The notes: generated from the sequence alone by a model not told the origin. A stretch of 64,000 nucleotides of DNA from CALMBW01 sp963779645 (GCA_963779645.1 CAVZYX010000005.1:1612001-1676000); one strand, 5' to 3'. Shown: positions 8,298 through 18,059, numbered from the stretch's first letter. Translations and numbers: made by a program.

Positions 8298-8426
8298 GGT
8301 GCGCATCGCATTCAAACTCGATCTAGCCAAGGTCTAGGACCTAGAAAAGCAATCCGCTAGGGCATCCCTCTCCGAATCGACTGCAGCGCCGGCCTGTGGG
8401 ACCGGCAGATCACGAAGGAGGGTTGG

Positions 8427-9812
8427 ATGAGTCGAATCGCAGCAATGACGACGTCCCCATTACGAAGGATGTCTTTGGGGCTCGCCGTTGGTTTCCTGGT
8501 CGTCGGTCTTGTATCGACGTTCGCACCGACGGGAGGTGAAGCATCGAGCCACCGAGAGGCACCGCTGGTCGCCAACGACCCTCAGATCGACGCGACCGAC
8601 CTCTACGCGTTCGTGTCACCAGACGACCCGGACACGGTGACGATCCTCTCTAACTGGATCCCATTCCAGGAACCGGCTGGTGGTCCTAACTTCTTCGCGT
8701 GGGGCGCCGGTGTGAACTACGACGTTCACATCGACAATGACGGCAATGCGAAGGCAGACATCACCTATCGTTGGAAGTTCAAGAACCACTACCGGACAAA
8801 GGACACGTTCCTCTACAGCACCGGTGCGGTCACGTCGCTCACCGACGAGAATCTGAACTTCTACCAGACGTATGACTTGACCAAGATCGTCAAGGGCAAG
8901 TCCACAACTCTGGTTAACGACGCGGTCGCCGCACCGAGCCACAACGGCAACGCCTCGATGCCCGACTACGCGGCTCTCGAGTCCGAAGCGGTCAACACCT
9001 TCGGTGATGGAGATAAGACGATCGCGGCTCAGGCCGACGATCCGTTCTTCCTCGATCTCCGTGTGTTCGACCTCCTTTACGGAGCTGACCTCACCGAGTC
9101 TGGGGATGACACGCTCCGGGGGTTCAACGTGTCCTACCTCGGACTGCAGGTTCACAAAGATGAACTAGCCGATGGTGGCGACGCTGAAGGAAGCCCGATC
9201 ATCGGCGTATGGACGACGGCATCACGCAAGAGCACTGCCGTTCAGATGGGCAGCAAGATCAAGCGGACCGGCGAAGTAGTGCAGGTCTCCCGTCTGGGTG
9301 CACCTCTTGTAAACGAGGTCGTTATTCCGCTGCGGGACAAGGACAAGTTCAACTCGTCCCAGCCTAAGGATGACGTGCAGTTCCTCGACTACGTGGTCGA
9401 CCCCGAGGTGCCGAAGCTCGTTGAGGCTATCTATGGGATACCGGCACCCGCGACTCCCCGGAACGATCTCGTCGCGGTGTTCTTGACCGGGGTAGAGGGA
9501 CTCAACATGCCTGAGGGCGTGACCCCGAGCGAGCAACTGCGCTTGAACATGTCGATCGCCCCTTGCGAAGCAGGTTCCTGTGCCGGTTACTCACCCTTCG
9601 GCGTCATAGGTGGCGACAATGCCGGTTTCCCGAACGGTCGCAGGTTGGCCGACGACGTCATCGACATCGCACTGCGGGTTGTCGAGGGCGAACTCGTCGG
9701 ACAGATGACGGGATTGAGTGATGGGGTTCAACTGAACGATCTTCCGTTCAGGATGACCTTCCCCTACGTTGCTCTGCCGCATTCGTCAGCAGACTCGCAC
9801 GACGCACCGTAA
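8427..9812 (+). CDS. DUF4331 family exported protein
   Basis: 461 residues, starting with a signal peptide (LGLAVGFLVVGLVSTFAPTGGEA) followed by SSHREAP, the hallmark N-terminal motif of DUF4331 proteins, then DATDLYAFVSPDDPDTV. The rest is a beta-rich domain without known catalytic residues. The function of DUF4331 proteins is unknown; they are secreted. AAGGAGGG at 8415-8422 sets the ATG 8427 start. It probably forms an operon with the exported TPR gene downstream, from which it is separated by a hairpin. It resembles the LVIVD genes elsewhere here only in being exported. Confidence 0.9.
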   Translation: MSRIAAMTTSPLRRMSLGLAVGFLVVGLVSTFAPTGGEASSHREAPLVANDPQIDATDLYAFVSPDDPDTVTILSNWIPFQEPAGGPNFFAWGAGVNYDVHIDNDGNAKADITYRWKFKNHYRTKDTFLYSTGAVTSLTDENLNFYQTYDLTKIVKGKSTTLVNDAVAAPSHNGNASMPDYAALESEAVNTFGDGDKTIAAQADDPFFLDLRVFDLLYGADLTESGDDTLRGFNVSYLGLQVHKDELADGGDAEGSPIIGVWTTASRKSTAVQMGSKIKRTGEVVQVSRLGAPLVNEVVIPLRDKDKFNSSQPKDDVQFLDYVVDPEVPKLVEAIYGIPAPATPRNDLVAVFLTGVEGLNMPEGVTPSEQLRLNMSIAPCEAGSCAGYSPFGVIGGDNAGFPNGRRLADDVIDIALRVVEGELVGQMTGLSDGVQLNDLPFRMTFPYVALPHSSADSHDAP

Positions 9813-9823
9813 GTAGGCAGGTG

Positions 9824-9849
9824 GTGGGGAGCTCGTATGAGCTCCCCAC
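9824..9849. repeat. perfect 11-bp hairpin between DUF4331 and TPR genes
   Basis: GTGGGGAGCTC (9824-9834) and GAGCTCCCCAC (9839-9849) form a perfect stem with a GTAT loop. No T run follows. A strong ribosome site (AAGGAGGG, 9860-9867) for the TPR gene lies downstream. It may protect the 3' end of the DUF4331 message or lower read-through rather than fully terminate. Confidence 0.6.
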
Positions 9850-9876
9850 ACCGCTCTCAAGGAGGGTGTAAGCAGA

Positions 9877-10488
9877 GTGAAGCGTTCGGCCATCGGAGCA
9901 GCGTTCCTAGCAGCGGGGATCCTGGTTGGCGGAGCTTTGTTGCCCGCTCGAGGTGACCGCCCAACTCGCAACGCATCGCGCAGCGATCTGTCTGGGGCGA
10001 TCAACCCAGCATCCATGCGATCGATCGAGGCGACGGTCACACGTTTGGAGAGTCGAGCGTCTGCTCCGACCGCTTCTCCAGAGGTCTTCTCCGACCTCGG
10101 GCTTGCCTATCTGCAGCAGGGGAGAGCTACTGCCGACCCGGCGTTCCTGACGAAGGCAAGCGATGCTTTCGACAAAGCAATCGCCGCAGTCCCGAATGAC
10201 TTCCGAGCGTTGGTTGGGAGTGCCGTTCTCGCTGGCTCACAGCACCGGTTCTTCGACATGGAGGAACTCGCTCGTAGAGCTGTAATCGCTAACCCCTACA
10301 GTGGACCCGCCTACGGCGTGCTCGGGGATGCCTTCCTCGAGACGCAACGCTATGAGAGGGCCGAGAGGGCCTATCAATCGATGCTCGATCGGCGGCCCGA
10401 CTTCGCGGCCTTCGCTCGCGTGTCGTACTTCCACGAGACCCTGGGGGACTACCAGCCAAGCGGCGCGTTGGATGCGCCGGGTTCTTGA
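9877..10488 (+). CDS. exported TPR protein, N-terminal part (frameshifted gene)
   Basis: This frame (203 residues) begins with a signal peptide (MKRSAIGAAFLAAGILVGGALLP) and continues into tetratricopeptide-like repeats (VFSDLGLAYLQQGR, AYGVLGDAFLETQRYERAERAYQ). It stops just after SYFHETLGDYQ. The repeats resume one base out of frame in the next entry, so these are almost certainly one gene running from here to 11179. The extra base is most simply one C of the CC at 10456-10457, which would restore GDYQQAARWM. GTG 9877 has AAGGAGGG 9 bases upstream. TPR domains mediate protein contacts; its place after the DUF4331 gene suggests a partner role. Confidence 0.75.
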   Translation: MKRSAIGAAFLAAGILVGGALLPARGDRPTRNASRSDLSGAINPASMRSIEATVTRLESRASAPTASPEVFSDLGLAYLQQGRATADPAFLTKASDAFDKAIAAVPNDFRALVGSAVLAGSQHRFFDMEELARRAVIANPYSGPAYGVLGDAFLETQRYERAERAYQSMLDRRPDFAAFARVSYFHETLGDYQPSGALDAPGS

Positions 10489-11179
10489 TGCTGCATCTTC
10501 GGCTGACGACCTCGCCTATGCCAGCTATCACCTGTTCCAACTATCTCTGCATCAAAGTGACATGACTCGCGCACGCCGCCACCTCGAACGAGCGACGGAA
10601 CTCGCGCCCGACAGCCACCTCACCCTTGCCGGCCTGGCGCATCTCGCGTACATCGACGGCGACGTAGAAGAAGCCAAGGCGTTGTTCAAGCGTGCGCTGG
10701 GCCTCTACCCATCCCTCGCCTACATGGCATCACTGGCCGAACTCTCGTTGATCTCAGGCGATGAGACGGCATCTCGTGACTATTACGCGCAGGCGTCGGC
10801 TCGCGAAGAGGAGTTCCTCGCGAACGGAGCTCTCGCCGACGCGGAACTGGCCGTTTTCGCAACCGATTCTGGCCGTGTCGAGGATGCCCTCGAGATCGCG
10901 TCGCGACTGCACAAGGAACAAAGAACCGGAGCAACTGAAGAAGCATTGGGATGGGCGATGCAGAACGACGACCATCCGCGAAGAGCCTTACGGTTGCTCC
11001 AGGCTTCGATCCGCCACGGAGGCGACAGCCACACGATGTTCTTCGCTGCTCAAGCGGCAACCGAGCTCGGAAAGTTCAAACTCGCTTGTGGCTACCTCGC
11101 AGATGCTTTGGAGCTTGATCCCTACTTCTCTTACCGCTACGCAGGCGAAGCTGGTCGACAACTAGCTCGATGCGATTGA
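10472..11179 (+). CDS. exported TPR protein, C-terminal part (frameshifted gene)
   Basis: Continuation of the TPR gene in the +1 frame. Helical repeats include ASYHLFQLSLHQSDMTRARR, HLTLAGLAHLAYIDGDVEEA and LGWAMQNDDHPRRALRLL, ending with SYRYAGEAGRQLARCD. Taken alone it would start at ATG 10472 with no ribosome site, which supports reading it as the rest of the upstream frame. The combined protein would be about 430 residues. It converges on the UPF0173 hydrolase gene, leaving 11 bases between them. Confidence 0.75.
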   Translation: MRRVLDAASSADDLAYASYHLFQLSLHQSDMTRARRHLERATELAPDSHLTLAGLAHLAYIDGDVEEAKALFKRALGLYPSLAYMASLAELSLISGDETASRDYYAQASAREEEFLANGALADAELAVFATDSGRVEDALEIASRLHKEQRTGATEEALGWAMQNDDHPRRALRLLQASIRHGGDSHTMFFAAQAATELGKFKLACGYLADALELDPYFSYRYAGEAGRQLARCD

Positions 11180-11190
11180 TGTGCTCGAGC

Positions 11191-11901
11191 TCAGCTAAGG
11201 GTGTCACCCGGCGCGAGGTCGACAACGTTCAGGCCGCTCACGTCACTTGCCGCGGCACGGAGTTCGTCTGGCGTGCCGGTGAGGATCGGGAAAGTGCCGA
11301 AGTGCATCGGGATCACGTTCTTGGTGCCGAGCAGTCGGATCGCTTCCGCAGCCGAGTTCGGACCCATCGTGTACCAGTCACCGATCGGCAAACAGACGTA
11401 GTCCGGGGAGAGCAACTTTCCGATGAGGGCCATATCGCTGAAGACTGCTGTGTCGCCTGCGTGGTAGAGCTTGAAGCCATTCTCGAACTCGATCACGTAG
11501 CCGGCGGCCGAACCGCCGTAGATGATCTGGTCGCCATCCGTTATCCCGCAAGAGTGGACGGCATTGGTCATGTGGACCTTCACGCCAGCAGCTTCGACGG
11601 TGCCACCGATGTTCATGCCGATGAGGTTCTCGACACCTTTGGACTCGAGCCAATGAGATGTCTCGGCGATGGAAACAACCTGGGGGGATCTCGCCTTGGC
11701 GATGCCGACCGCGTCGGCTATGTGGTCGAAGTGCCCGTGCGTGATCAACATCGCGTCGACTTCGGGATCCTTGAGAGCATCGGGACAGGCGGGGTTACCC
11801 ATGACCCACGGGTCGACGAGCAGGTTGCGTCCCGAGGGGGTTTTGATCGTGAAAGTCGCGTGTCCGAGCCAGGTGATCTCGATGCCATCGGGTAGGGACA
11901 T
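11191..11901 (-). CDS. UPF0173 metal-dependent hydrolase (MBL fold)
   Basis: The 236-residue product has the compact metallo-beta-lactamase fold of the UPF0173/YtkL family: WLGHATF at the start, the metal motif HGHFDH at 55-60, a histidine in NAVHSCG, the bridging aspartate in LYHAGDTAVF, and a terminal histidine in IPMHFGTFP. It is probably a cytoplasmic hydrolase with an unknown substrate. It stands alone, divergent from the lipoprotein gene. Confidence 0.92.
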   Translation of the reverse strand: MSLPDGIEITWLGHATFTIKTPSGRNLLVDPWVMGNPACPDALKDPEVDAMLITHGHFDHIADAVGIAKARSPQVVSIAETSHWLESKGVENLIGMNIGGTVEAAGVKVHMTNAVHSCGITDGDQIIYGGSAAGYVIEFENGFKLYHAGDTAVFSDMALIGKLLSPDYVCLPIGDWYTMGPNSAAEAIRLLGTKNVIPMHFGTFPILTGTPDELRAAASDVSGLNVVDLAPGDTLS

Positions 11902-11950
11902 CCGTGAAACCTCCTCGTCTACTGGTGGGCGTTCAGGTTATAAGGGTGCG

Positions 11951-12325
11951 ATGCGCAAGATGATCGCCCTCGCTGGCCTCCTGGTAACGCTCGTCGCTTG
12001 TGGGAGAGATGCAGTTCAGTATCCGAACGCCGGCGCCCTGCAGGACGCGGTCCAAGCGGCCGGCTGGGGTTGCAAGGAGGCACCCGACGCGCCTCTACCG
12101 GGAGAGGAAGCCGTCTATCGGGATGCCCTCACCTGCACCCTCACCGACGGTGGCTTCGCACAGTTCGTCATCTTCGACAGCGAGAAGCAGCGACTCGGAT
12201 GGCGCAACTACGTTTCTCTCACTCCGGCAACGACGATCGAAGGTCCGAACTGGGCGGTTACTGTGCTCGATGCGGATGTGGCCGCAGAGATAGCCGACGC
12301 GCTCGGAGGTGAGGTCGATGAGTAA
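11951..12325 (+). CDS. small putative lipoprotein
   Basis: 124 residues. MRKMIALAGLLVTLVAC is a lipoprotein signal peptide with a lipobox ending at Cys17, so the mature protein should be lipid-anchored on the outer face of the membrane. The remainder (two further cysteines in WGCKEAP and LTCTLTD) matches no family I know. AAGGG lies 4-5 bases before ATG 11951. It overlaps the start of the next small gene by 8 bases, indicating co-translation. Confidence 0.75.
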   Translation: MRKMIALAGLLVTLVACGRDAVQYPNAGALQDAVQAAGWGCKEAPDAPLPGEEAVYRDALTCTLTDGGFAQFVIFDSEKQRLGWRNYVSLTPATTIEGPNWAVTVLDADVAAEIADALGGEVDE

Positions 12326-12567
12326 GTTGCGCAAACTGGTTCGAGTCCTCGCCGTTGCGATGCTGGGGGCCGCCATGTACACGGAGATGAGTAAGGATCC
12401 AGCCGAACGCACGGGCGTGGGAACGGTCGCCGGCGTCGTGCCCTACGACTTCCGGCCCCCGACCTACCAGCGGTTCAAGGATGCTCTGTGGAATCCGAAC
12501 GACCCCCGTGTGATCGTGCCGACCGTGTTCGGCGTCGGTTGGACGATCAATTTCGCAGCGCTGCTGT

Positions 12568-12587
<20 letters not shown>
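12318..12587 (+). CDS. DUF5808-like small membrane protein
   Basis: 89 residues from ATG 12318, chosen because GGAGGTGAG lies about 5 bases upstream. A hydrophobic N-terminal stretch (LVRVLAVAMLGAAMY) is followed by a C-terminal block, NPNDPRVIVPTVFGVGWTIN, that matches the DUF5808 pattern (N-D-P-R-VP-GxGW-NF). Function unknown; in other actinobacteria this motif is found in small membrane proteins. Its end overlaps the convergent acyl-CoA dehydrogenase gene by 20 bases. Confidence 0.75.
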
Positions 12588-13731
<1,144 letters not shown>

Positions 13732-13747
13732 ACCCTGAGACTAGTGG

Positions 13748-14641
13748 CTAGCCGAACAACGAAGGAACCGAATCTCCCATGTTCAAAAGGAGCAGAACCC
13801 CGAACACGATGCTCGCAACGGCCGTTAGCCCGCCTATGGCGGCATAGACGGGGAAGTGGGTCTCGGCCCTCAAGAACCCGAACGTGGCTGCTGCTGCGAT
13901 CAGTGTGTTCGTCAGCACCAGACCCAGAACGAACGCCATCAGAACGGCGGCGCCGGCGACCCGGCCCCCGATCCCCGCCGCGGTGATGAAGATCAACACC
14001 TGCGTGGGTGTCTCGGCTCCCACCCCGTGAAGCATCCCGACGAGGAATGCGGTTCTGCCGCCATAGCCCGACGAAACGGGGATCATGCCCGCGTGCGTGT
14101 GCGTGTGAGCGTGCTTGACCTCGACCGCTACCGAGTTGAGCAGCGATCCAGAAACCTCGGCAGGGATCGCATCTGAGTGGTCATGACCGTGGCCGTGCCC
14201 GTCGTGGTCGTGAGGATGCTCGTGCTCGACAGCGACCCATTCGTACCGTGCTTTCTTCAGCCGCCATCGAGTCTTGAGGCTCGTTACTGCATCGCCCAGG
14301 AGCATCCATCTGCTGCGCATCCGGAAGTTGCGACCGTTGTAGATGAGCGAGATCAGTAGGTACGTGCCGAGTGCTACGAGGGTGATGCCCACGATGCGCC
14401 CCATCAGAGAATCGATCGAGGCCGGCACGAACTCCCCGAAAACGATGGCAAGGGTCCCGAGGGCGAGGACGACCGTCGCATGGCCGATCGCATAGAGGAA
14501 TGAAAGGACCATCGAGCGGCGCCTTTCCACCTGGGTCCCCGAGATATCGGCGATGGCCGCGATGTGGTCCCAATCGGCCCCATGGCGAAGCCCGGCTCCG
14601 AAAGCAGTGGCGATCACGCCGAAAGTCAGGGTCTCGAACAC
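13748..14641 (-). CDS. nickel/cobalt transporter family (NiCoT-like) permease
   Basis: A multi-spanning membrane protein. An early helix contains RHGADWDHIAAI, matching the H-x-x-D-x-D-H signature of NiCoT nickel/cobalt permeases. Around its centre is a cytosolic histidine-rich loop (EHEHPHDHDGHGHGHDH and KHAHTHTHAG) that could hold metal. More membrane helices follow, including GMLHGVGAETPTQVLIFITA. It probably imports or exports Ni2+ or Co2+. The open frame extends up to TTG 14722, but the first 27 residues look non-native, so GTG 14641 is preferred (GGAGG lies immediately before it, closer than usual). Divergent from the sigma gene. Confidence 0.8.
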   Translation of the reverse strand: MFETLTFGVIATAFGAGLRHGADWDHIAAIADISGTQVERRRSMVLSFLYAIGHATVVLALGTLAIVFGEFVPASIDSLMGRIVGITLVALGTYLLISLIYNGRNFRMRSRWMLLGDAVTSLKTRWRLKKARYEWVAVEHEHPHDHDGHGHGHDHSDAIPAEVSGSLLNSVAVEVKHAHTHTHAGMIPVSSGYGGRTAFLVGMLHGVGAETPTQVLIFITAAGIGGRVAGAAVLMAFVLGLVLTNTLIAAAATFGFLRAETHFPVYAAIGGLTAVASIVFGVLLLLNMGDSVPSLFG

Positions 14642-14739
14642 CCTCCGAGCGTAGCCCCCTGGCCAGGCCCTCGTAAGCTGGATAACCCGGGCAACCCCGG
14701 GCCCCCCTCTGTGCGTCTCCAAGAGCGACGGAGGAGGAG

Positions 14740-15312
14740 ATGACGGGAGTGTCGATAGCAGTGGCAGAGGGGGTCCGACTGTTGGACCGCTCGGACGTCG
14801 AGCGAGATGCAGAATTCGCTGCGCTCTTCGACCGTCACTACGCGCCCATGTGCCGGCTTGCCTACGTGATCATCGGGGACGCCGCCTTGGCTGAAGAGAT
14901 CGTCATGGAATCCATGCTGAAGACCTTCGCCGGTTGGAGCCGCATCAGAGATATGGACCGGATCGACGCATACGTGCGCCGGGCGGTGGTCAACCTGTGT
15001 CGCAGCAAGATCCGACGCAAAGTCATCGAGAACCGGGTCAACCGTGTTGTCCATCACCGCGATGAGGTGAAACCACCCGACTGGGATCCCGAACGTCACG
15101 AAACGTCACGACTTGTTTGGGAAGCGGTCCGAGGTTTGCCCGAACGCCAGAAAGCGTGCGTGGTGCTCCGCTACTTCGAGGATCTATCCGAGGCCGACAT
15201 CGCAGAATCTCTCGACTGCTCGGTGGGGACCGTCAAGTCTCAGCTGAGTAAAGCGCGCGCCAAGCTCGGTGTCGCTCTCGCAGGTCCGTTGGGGGGTGAG
15301 TCTGTTGGATAA
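14740..15312 (+). CDS. ECF-type RNA polymerase sigma factor
   Basis: 190 residues with sigma regions 2 (AEFAALFDRHYAPMCRLAYV to YVRRAVVNLCRSKIR) and 4 (GLPERQKACVVLRYFEDLSE to CSVGTVKSQLSKARAKL), joined without region 3. The shape is that of the actinobacterial SigE-like ECF group. GGAGGAG sits just before the ATG. The downstream membrane protein gene starts inside its last codons, the usual arrangement for an ECF sigma and its anti-sigma factor. It probably directs a small regulon in response to an envelope signal sensed by that partner. Confidence 0.93.
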   Translation: MTGVSIAVAEGVRLLDRSDVERDAEFAALFDRHYAPMCRLAYVIIGDAALAEEIVMESMLKTFAGWSRIRDMDRIDAYVRRAVVNLCRSKIRRKVIENRVNRVVHHRDEVKPPDWDPERHETSRLVWEAVRGLPERQKACVVLRYFEDLSEADIAESLDCSVGTVKSQLSKARAKLGVALAGPLGGESVG

Positions 15313-17374
15313 GTTGGAGAAGCTTCTTCAGGACACCCTCCGAAAGGTAGGAGGTGACTTCCACCCTTCCGACCCGGCTGCCGCTCGACAGCGATTCCTT
15401 GCGTCTCGCCGGCGTCGAAGGCTCTACGCGTTCGTGGAAACGGGGGCCGCGGTGGGGATGGCGGCGCTAGCGGTGGTCTTCATCACCCGAGCGAACATCG
15501 GTAGCAATGAAACCGAGTTCAGCACCACAACCGAGCAACCCCGCGTCGTCGCGACGATCGACACGACGGCCAACCCTGTCGCAGTAGCAGTAGGCGAGGG
15601 GGCCGTATGGATGACGGACTCCGAAGGCGGAGGCATCAAGAAGATCGACCCGACTACGAACGAGGAGGTCGACACGGTTGCACTACGGGGAGAGCCCGAT
15701 GAAGTTCTCGTTGGCCTGGGGTATGTGTGGGCGACTGATACGGCTGGCATGGTCTACAGGATCGAGCCAGCCACGGGCGTCATCTCTGATTTCGGCTCGC
15801 TTCTTGGGACGAACGTTGACGGGGACGTTCGATTGGATGTGGCGCTGACTACCCAACAGGTATGGGCTCTCGATCCTGATACTGGTGTGGTGTTTACGGT
15901 GGGCGCAGACGCGCTCCCTGTCCCTGGTGGAATCAGGCAACCCACTGCAGGACTGAAGCCCAATGACATCGCAACTCAAGGAGACGAGGTTTGGGTTTAC
16001 GACGCTGCAGCAGGAAGGCTCGAGCGAGTCGATCAAAGCGAGAAGGTTTTGGATGCTCCGACAGGCGATGGCAATTCTGACCTAGCGGTCGGTTTCGATG
16101 CTGCGTGGATCGCCACAGGTGCCGAGGGGAAGGTCTACAGGGTCGACCTGGAGTCCGGCGATCTGCTGGAGGCTGAGATCGGAGGCCGATACGGCGATCT
16201 CTCGATCGACATCACTGAAGAAGCGGTGTGGGCTCTTGCGATCGACGATTTGGCCGGAACCTCAGAGGTCTTCGAACTGGACCCGGTGACCGCCGAGATC
16301 GTGTCCGAGCCTGTGCTTCTACCAAGTGTGGCCAGTGACATGTCTGTGGGAGAAGGATCTATATGGGTGCCAGACGAGGGCGGCCAGGTTCGGCGGATCT
16401 CATCGGAGGTTGTCTCACCGCCCGCACCCGATGAGTCCGCCGAAGCCGTCACCGAACTCCCCGACGACCAACTCCTTTACGTGTTCGTGCGCGACGACGA
16501 CCTCTTCGCTCAATACGTGAACGGCGAGGTTCGGCTCACAGACACACCGCAACTCGAAAGCGCCCCGACAGTGTGGGGTGATGGAGCAAGCGTTGCGTAT
16601 GTGCGACGTGAAACGTCGGACGGTCGTCCGGACATCTATGAGATGCAGCTTCCCGTTGGTGCCCCCCAACTCCTCGCGGAAGGTGGGCTTGAGCCTTCAT
16701 ACGGGCCGAACAAGGAGCTCGCGTGGATAGTGCCGACCTACGGGATCTTGCCTTCGAACCAGGCGGTCGCTCAGGAGCCACACATCAGCTTCAAGATTGC
16801 CGAACGCGCTGCACAATCATTCCCCCTCTTCGCGCCCGGCGTGTGGATACCGGGGATGCAGGTGACAGAAGTGGCGTGGGAGCAGACGGCGACCCGTCTC
16901 TACATCGGCACAAGCTACGAGGGCCATGCTGTTGACACGGTCGACGTCGAGATCGATGGCAACAGCCGTGTTCAGGCGGGTTTCGCCGAGGTCGTCGTTC
17001 CCGAGGATCGTGATTCAGGCGGTGTTTACCAATCACCGACGGGTCCGTTTGCTCCCGTGGTTATCCATGGATGTTGCTTCGTTAACGACGGGGACCTGTT
17101 GAGGGACTTCGATCTTGGCAGGGTCGACCTGACCGCCGAGGGCGCGCGCTACGAGTCGATCGCTGATCTAGACATGTTGGGCATCGAGCCTGGTGCCGAT
17201 CTCGAAACAGCGACCGTTGGAGGGTGGACTCCCGGCCCATCCGACTACGAACCATCGGTCGGACTGTCTTACCTAGTGCTGGATGACGAGAACCTTTGGT
17301 TCGTCGATGGCAAGACGATAGTGCCCCTCCATGAGGGGATCACGGGGCTAGCTGCACCGTTCCCGTTCTTCTGA
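15296..17374 (+). CDS. membrane-anchored beta-propeller protein, possible anti-sigma partner
   Basis: About 690 residues. A short basic cytosolic head of some 45 residues (LDKLEKLLQDTLRKVGGDFH) leads into one membrane helix (FVETGAAVGMAALAVVFI). A large outer part then carries repeats of the type GEGAVWMTDSEGGGIKKIDP and GLGYVWATDTAGMVYRIEP, as in Vgb/YncE-like propellers. The second half has TolB-like strands. GTG 15296 and TTG 15305 both follow a G-rich ribosome site and overlap the sigma gene. The head has no zinc HxxxCxxC anti-sigma motif. The anti-sigma role is inferred from coupling and topology only. Confidence 0.82.
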   Translation: MSLLDKLEKLLQDTLRKVGGDFHPSDPAAARQRFLASRRRRRLYAFVETGAAVGMAALAVVFITRANIGSNETEFSTTTEQPRVVATIDTTANPVAVAVGEGAVWMTDSEGGGIKKIDPTTNEEVDTVALRGEPDEVLVGLGYVWATDTAGMVYRIEPATGVISDFGSLLGTNVDGDVRLDVALTTQQVWALDPDTGVVFTVGADALPVPGGIRQPTAGLKPNDIATQGDEVWVYDAAAGRLERVDQSEKVLDAPTGDGNSDLAVGFDAAWIATGAEGKVYRVDLESGDLLEAEIGGRYGDLSIDITEEAVWALAIDDLAGTSEVFELDPVTAEIVSEPVLLPSVASDMSVGEGSIWVPDEGGQVRRISSEVVSPPAPDESAEAVTELPDDQLLYVFVRDDDLFAQYVNGEVRLTDTPQLESAPTVWGDGASVAYVRRETSDGRPDIYEMQLPVGAPQLLAEGGLEPSYGPNKELAWIVPTYGILPSNQAVAQEPHISFKIAERAAQSFPLFAPGVWIPGMQVTEVAWEQTATRLYIGTSYEGHAVDTVDVEIDGNSRVQAGFAEVVVPEDRDSGGVYQSPTGPFAPVVIHGCCFVNDGDLLRDFDLGRVDLTAEGARYESIADLDMLGIEPGADLETATVGGWTPGPSDYEPSVGLSYLVLDDENLWFVDGKTIVPLHEGITGLAAPFPFF

Positions 17375-17375
17375 G

Positions 17376-18059
17376 TTACATGCGTTTTAGGAGTTCTTGT
17401 TTCTTGTTCTCGAACTCCATCTCAGTGATCGCTCCTTGGTCCTTCAATCGCGCTAGTGCTTCGATCTGGTCGGTGACGGAAGCTTCAGCGGCAACTGGTG
17501 CAGCCGCGGGGGCCGCGGCTGCTGGGGCGGGCCTTCCACCATCGGGCCGCATCATGCGGTTGTTGTTCTCTTCGGTTTCCTTGTAGATCATCAGCTGAAC
17601 CTGTTCGGGGTTGCGTACGTTGGTGATCCGTGACTGGCCACGTTCTCCGGCGGACTCGATCATCAAGTCACCGGCCCCCAGCATGCGCTCGAACACGCCC
17701 TGGTTGAAGGACACGTCGTTGATCCGCTCAAGTGGGATCTCGCGAGAGTTCCGAGCCACGATCCCGTGCCTGGTGATCAAACGGTCCGATGTGAGCACGA
17801 AGTGCGTCGTTGCCCACTTCAGGAAGGGGAACACGCCGAGGTAGAAGATCCCCGCGACCGATCCGATGGACACGACGTACTTCAGCGCGGTTTTGGTCGT
17901 GCCGGGGTCCATGTCACCAACTTTGCCGAGCCCGAAAACGAGAACGGCTAGCAGAGCGACGGTCCACAGAACGGGGCCCGCGAGTGCAACCCAGTGGGGC
18001 TTGAGATCGAATACGACGGTCTCATGGTCGGCGAGGAGTTTCCTTGGGAATGGTGGCAT
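17376..18059 (-). CDS. PH domain-containing membrane protein with SHOCT tail
   Basis: 227 residues: two membrane helices (WVALAGPVLWTVALLAVLVF and LKYVVSIGSVAGIFYLGVFP), then a bacterial PH domain (DUF304/YdbS type) with LTSDRLITRHGIVARNSREI and PLERINDVSFNQGVFERMLG. After an Ala/Pro-rich linker, the C-terminus is a SHOCT segment (IEALARLKDQGAITEMEFEN). Such proteins are membrane-linked with unknown function, possibly oligomerising. Convergent with the propeller gene, divergent from gatC. Confidence 0.9.
   Translation of the reverse strand: MPPFPRKLLADHETVVFDLKPHWVALAGPVLWTVALLAVLVFGLGKVGDMDPGTTKTALKYVVSIGSVAGIFYLGVFPFLKWATTHFVLTSDRLITRHGIVARNSREIPLERINDVSFNQGVFERMLGAGDLMIESAGERGQSRITNVRNPEQVQLMIYKETEENNNRMMRPDGGRPAPAAAAPAAAPVAAEASVTDQIEALARLKDQGAITEMEFENKKQELLKRM

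Noticed and set aside
11170..11895. A 241-codon plus-strand open frame
   Set aside because: It is antisense to the UPF0173 hydrolase, whose motifs are clear; no ribosome site or family match.
14642..14722. N-terminal extension of the NiCoT-like permease, or a metal riboswitch in the divergent region
   Set aside because: The extra 27 residues look unlike the family, and no NiCo or cobalamin riboswitch pattern was found.
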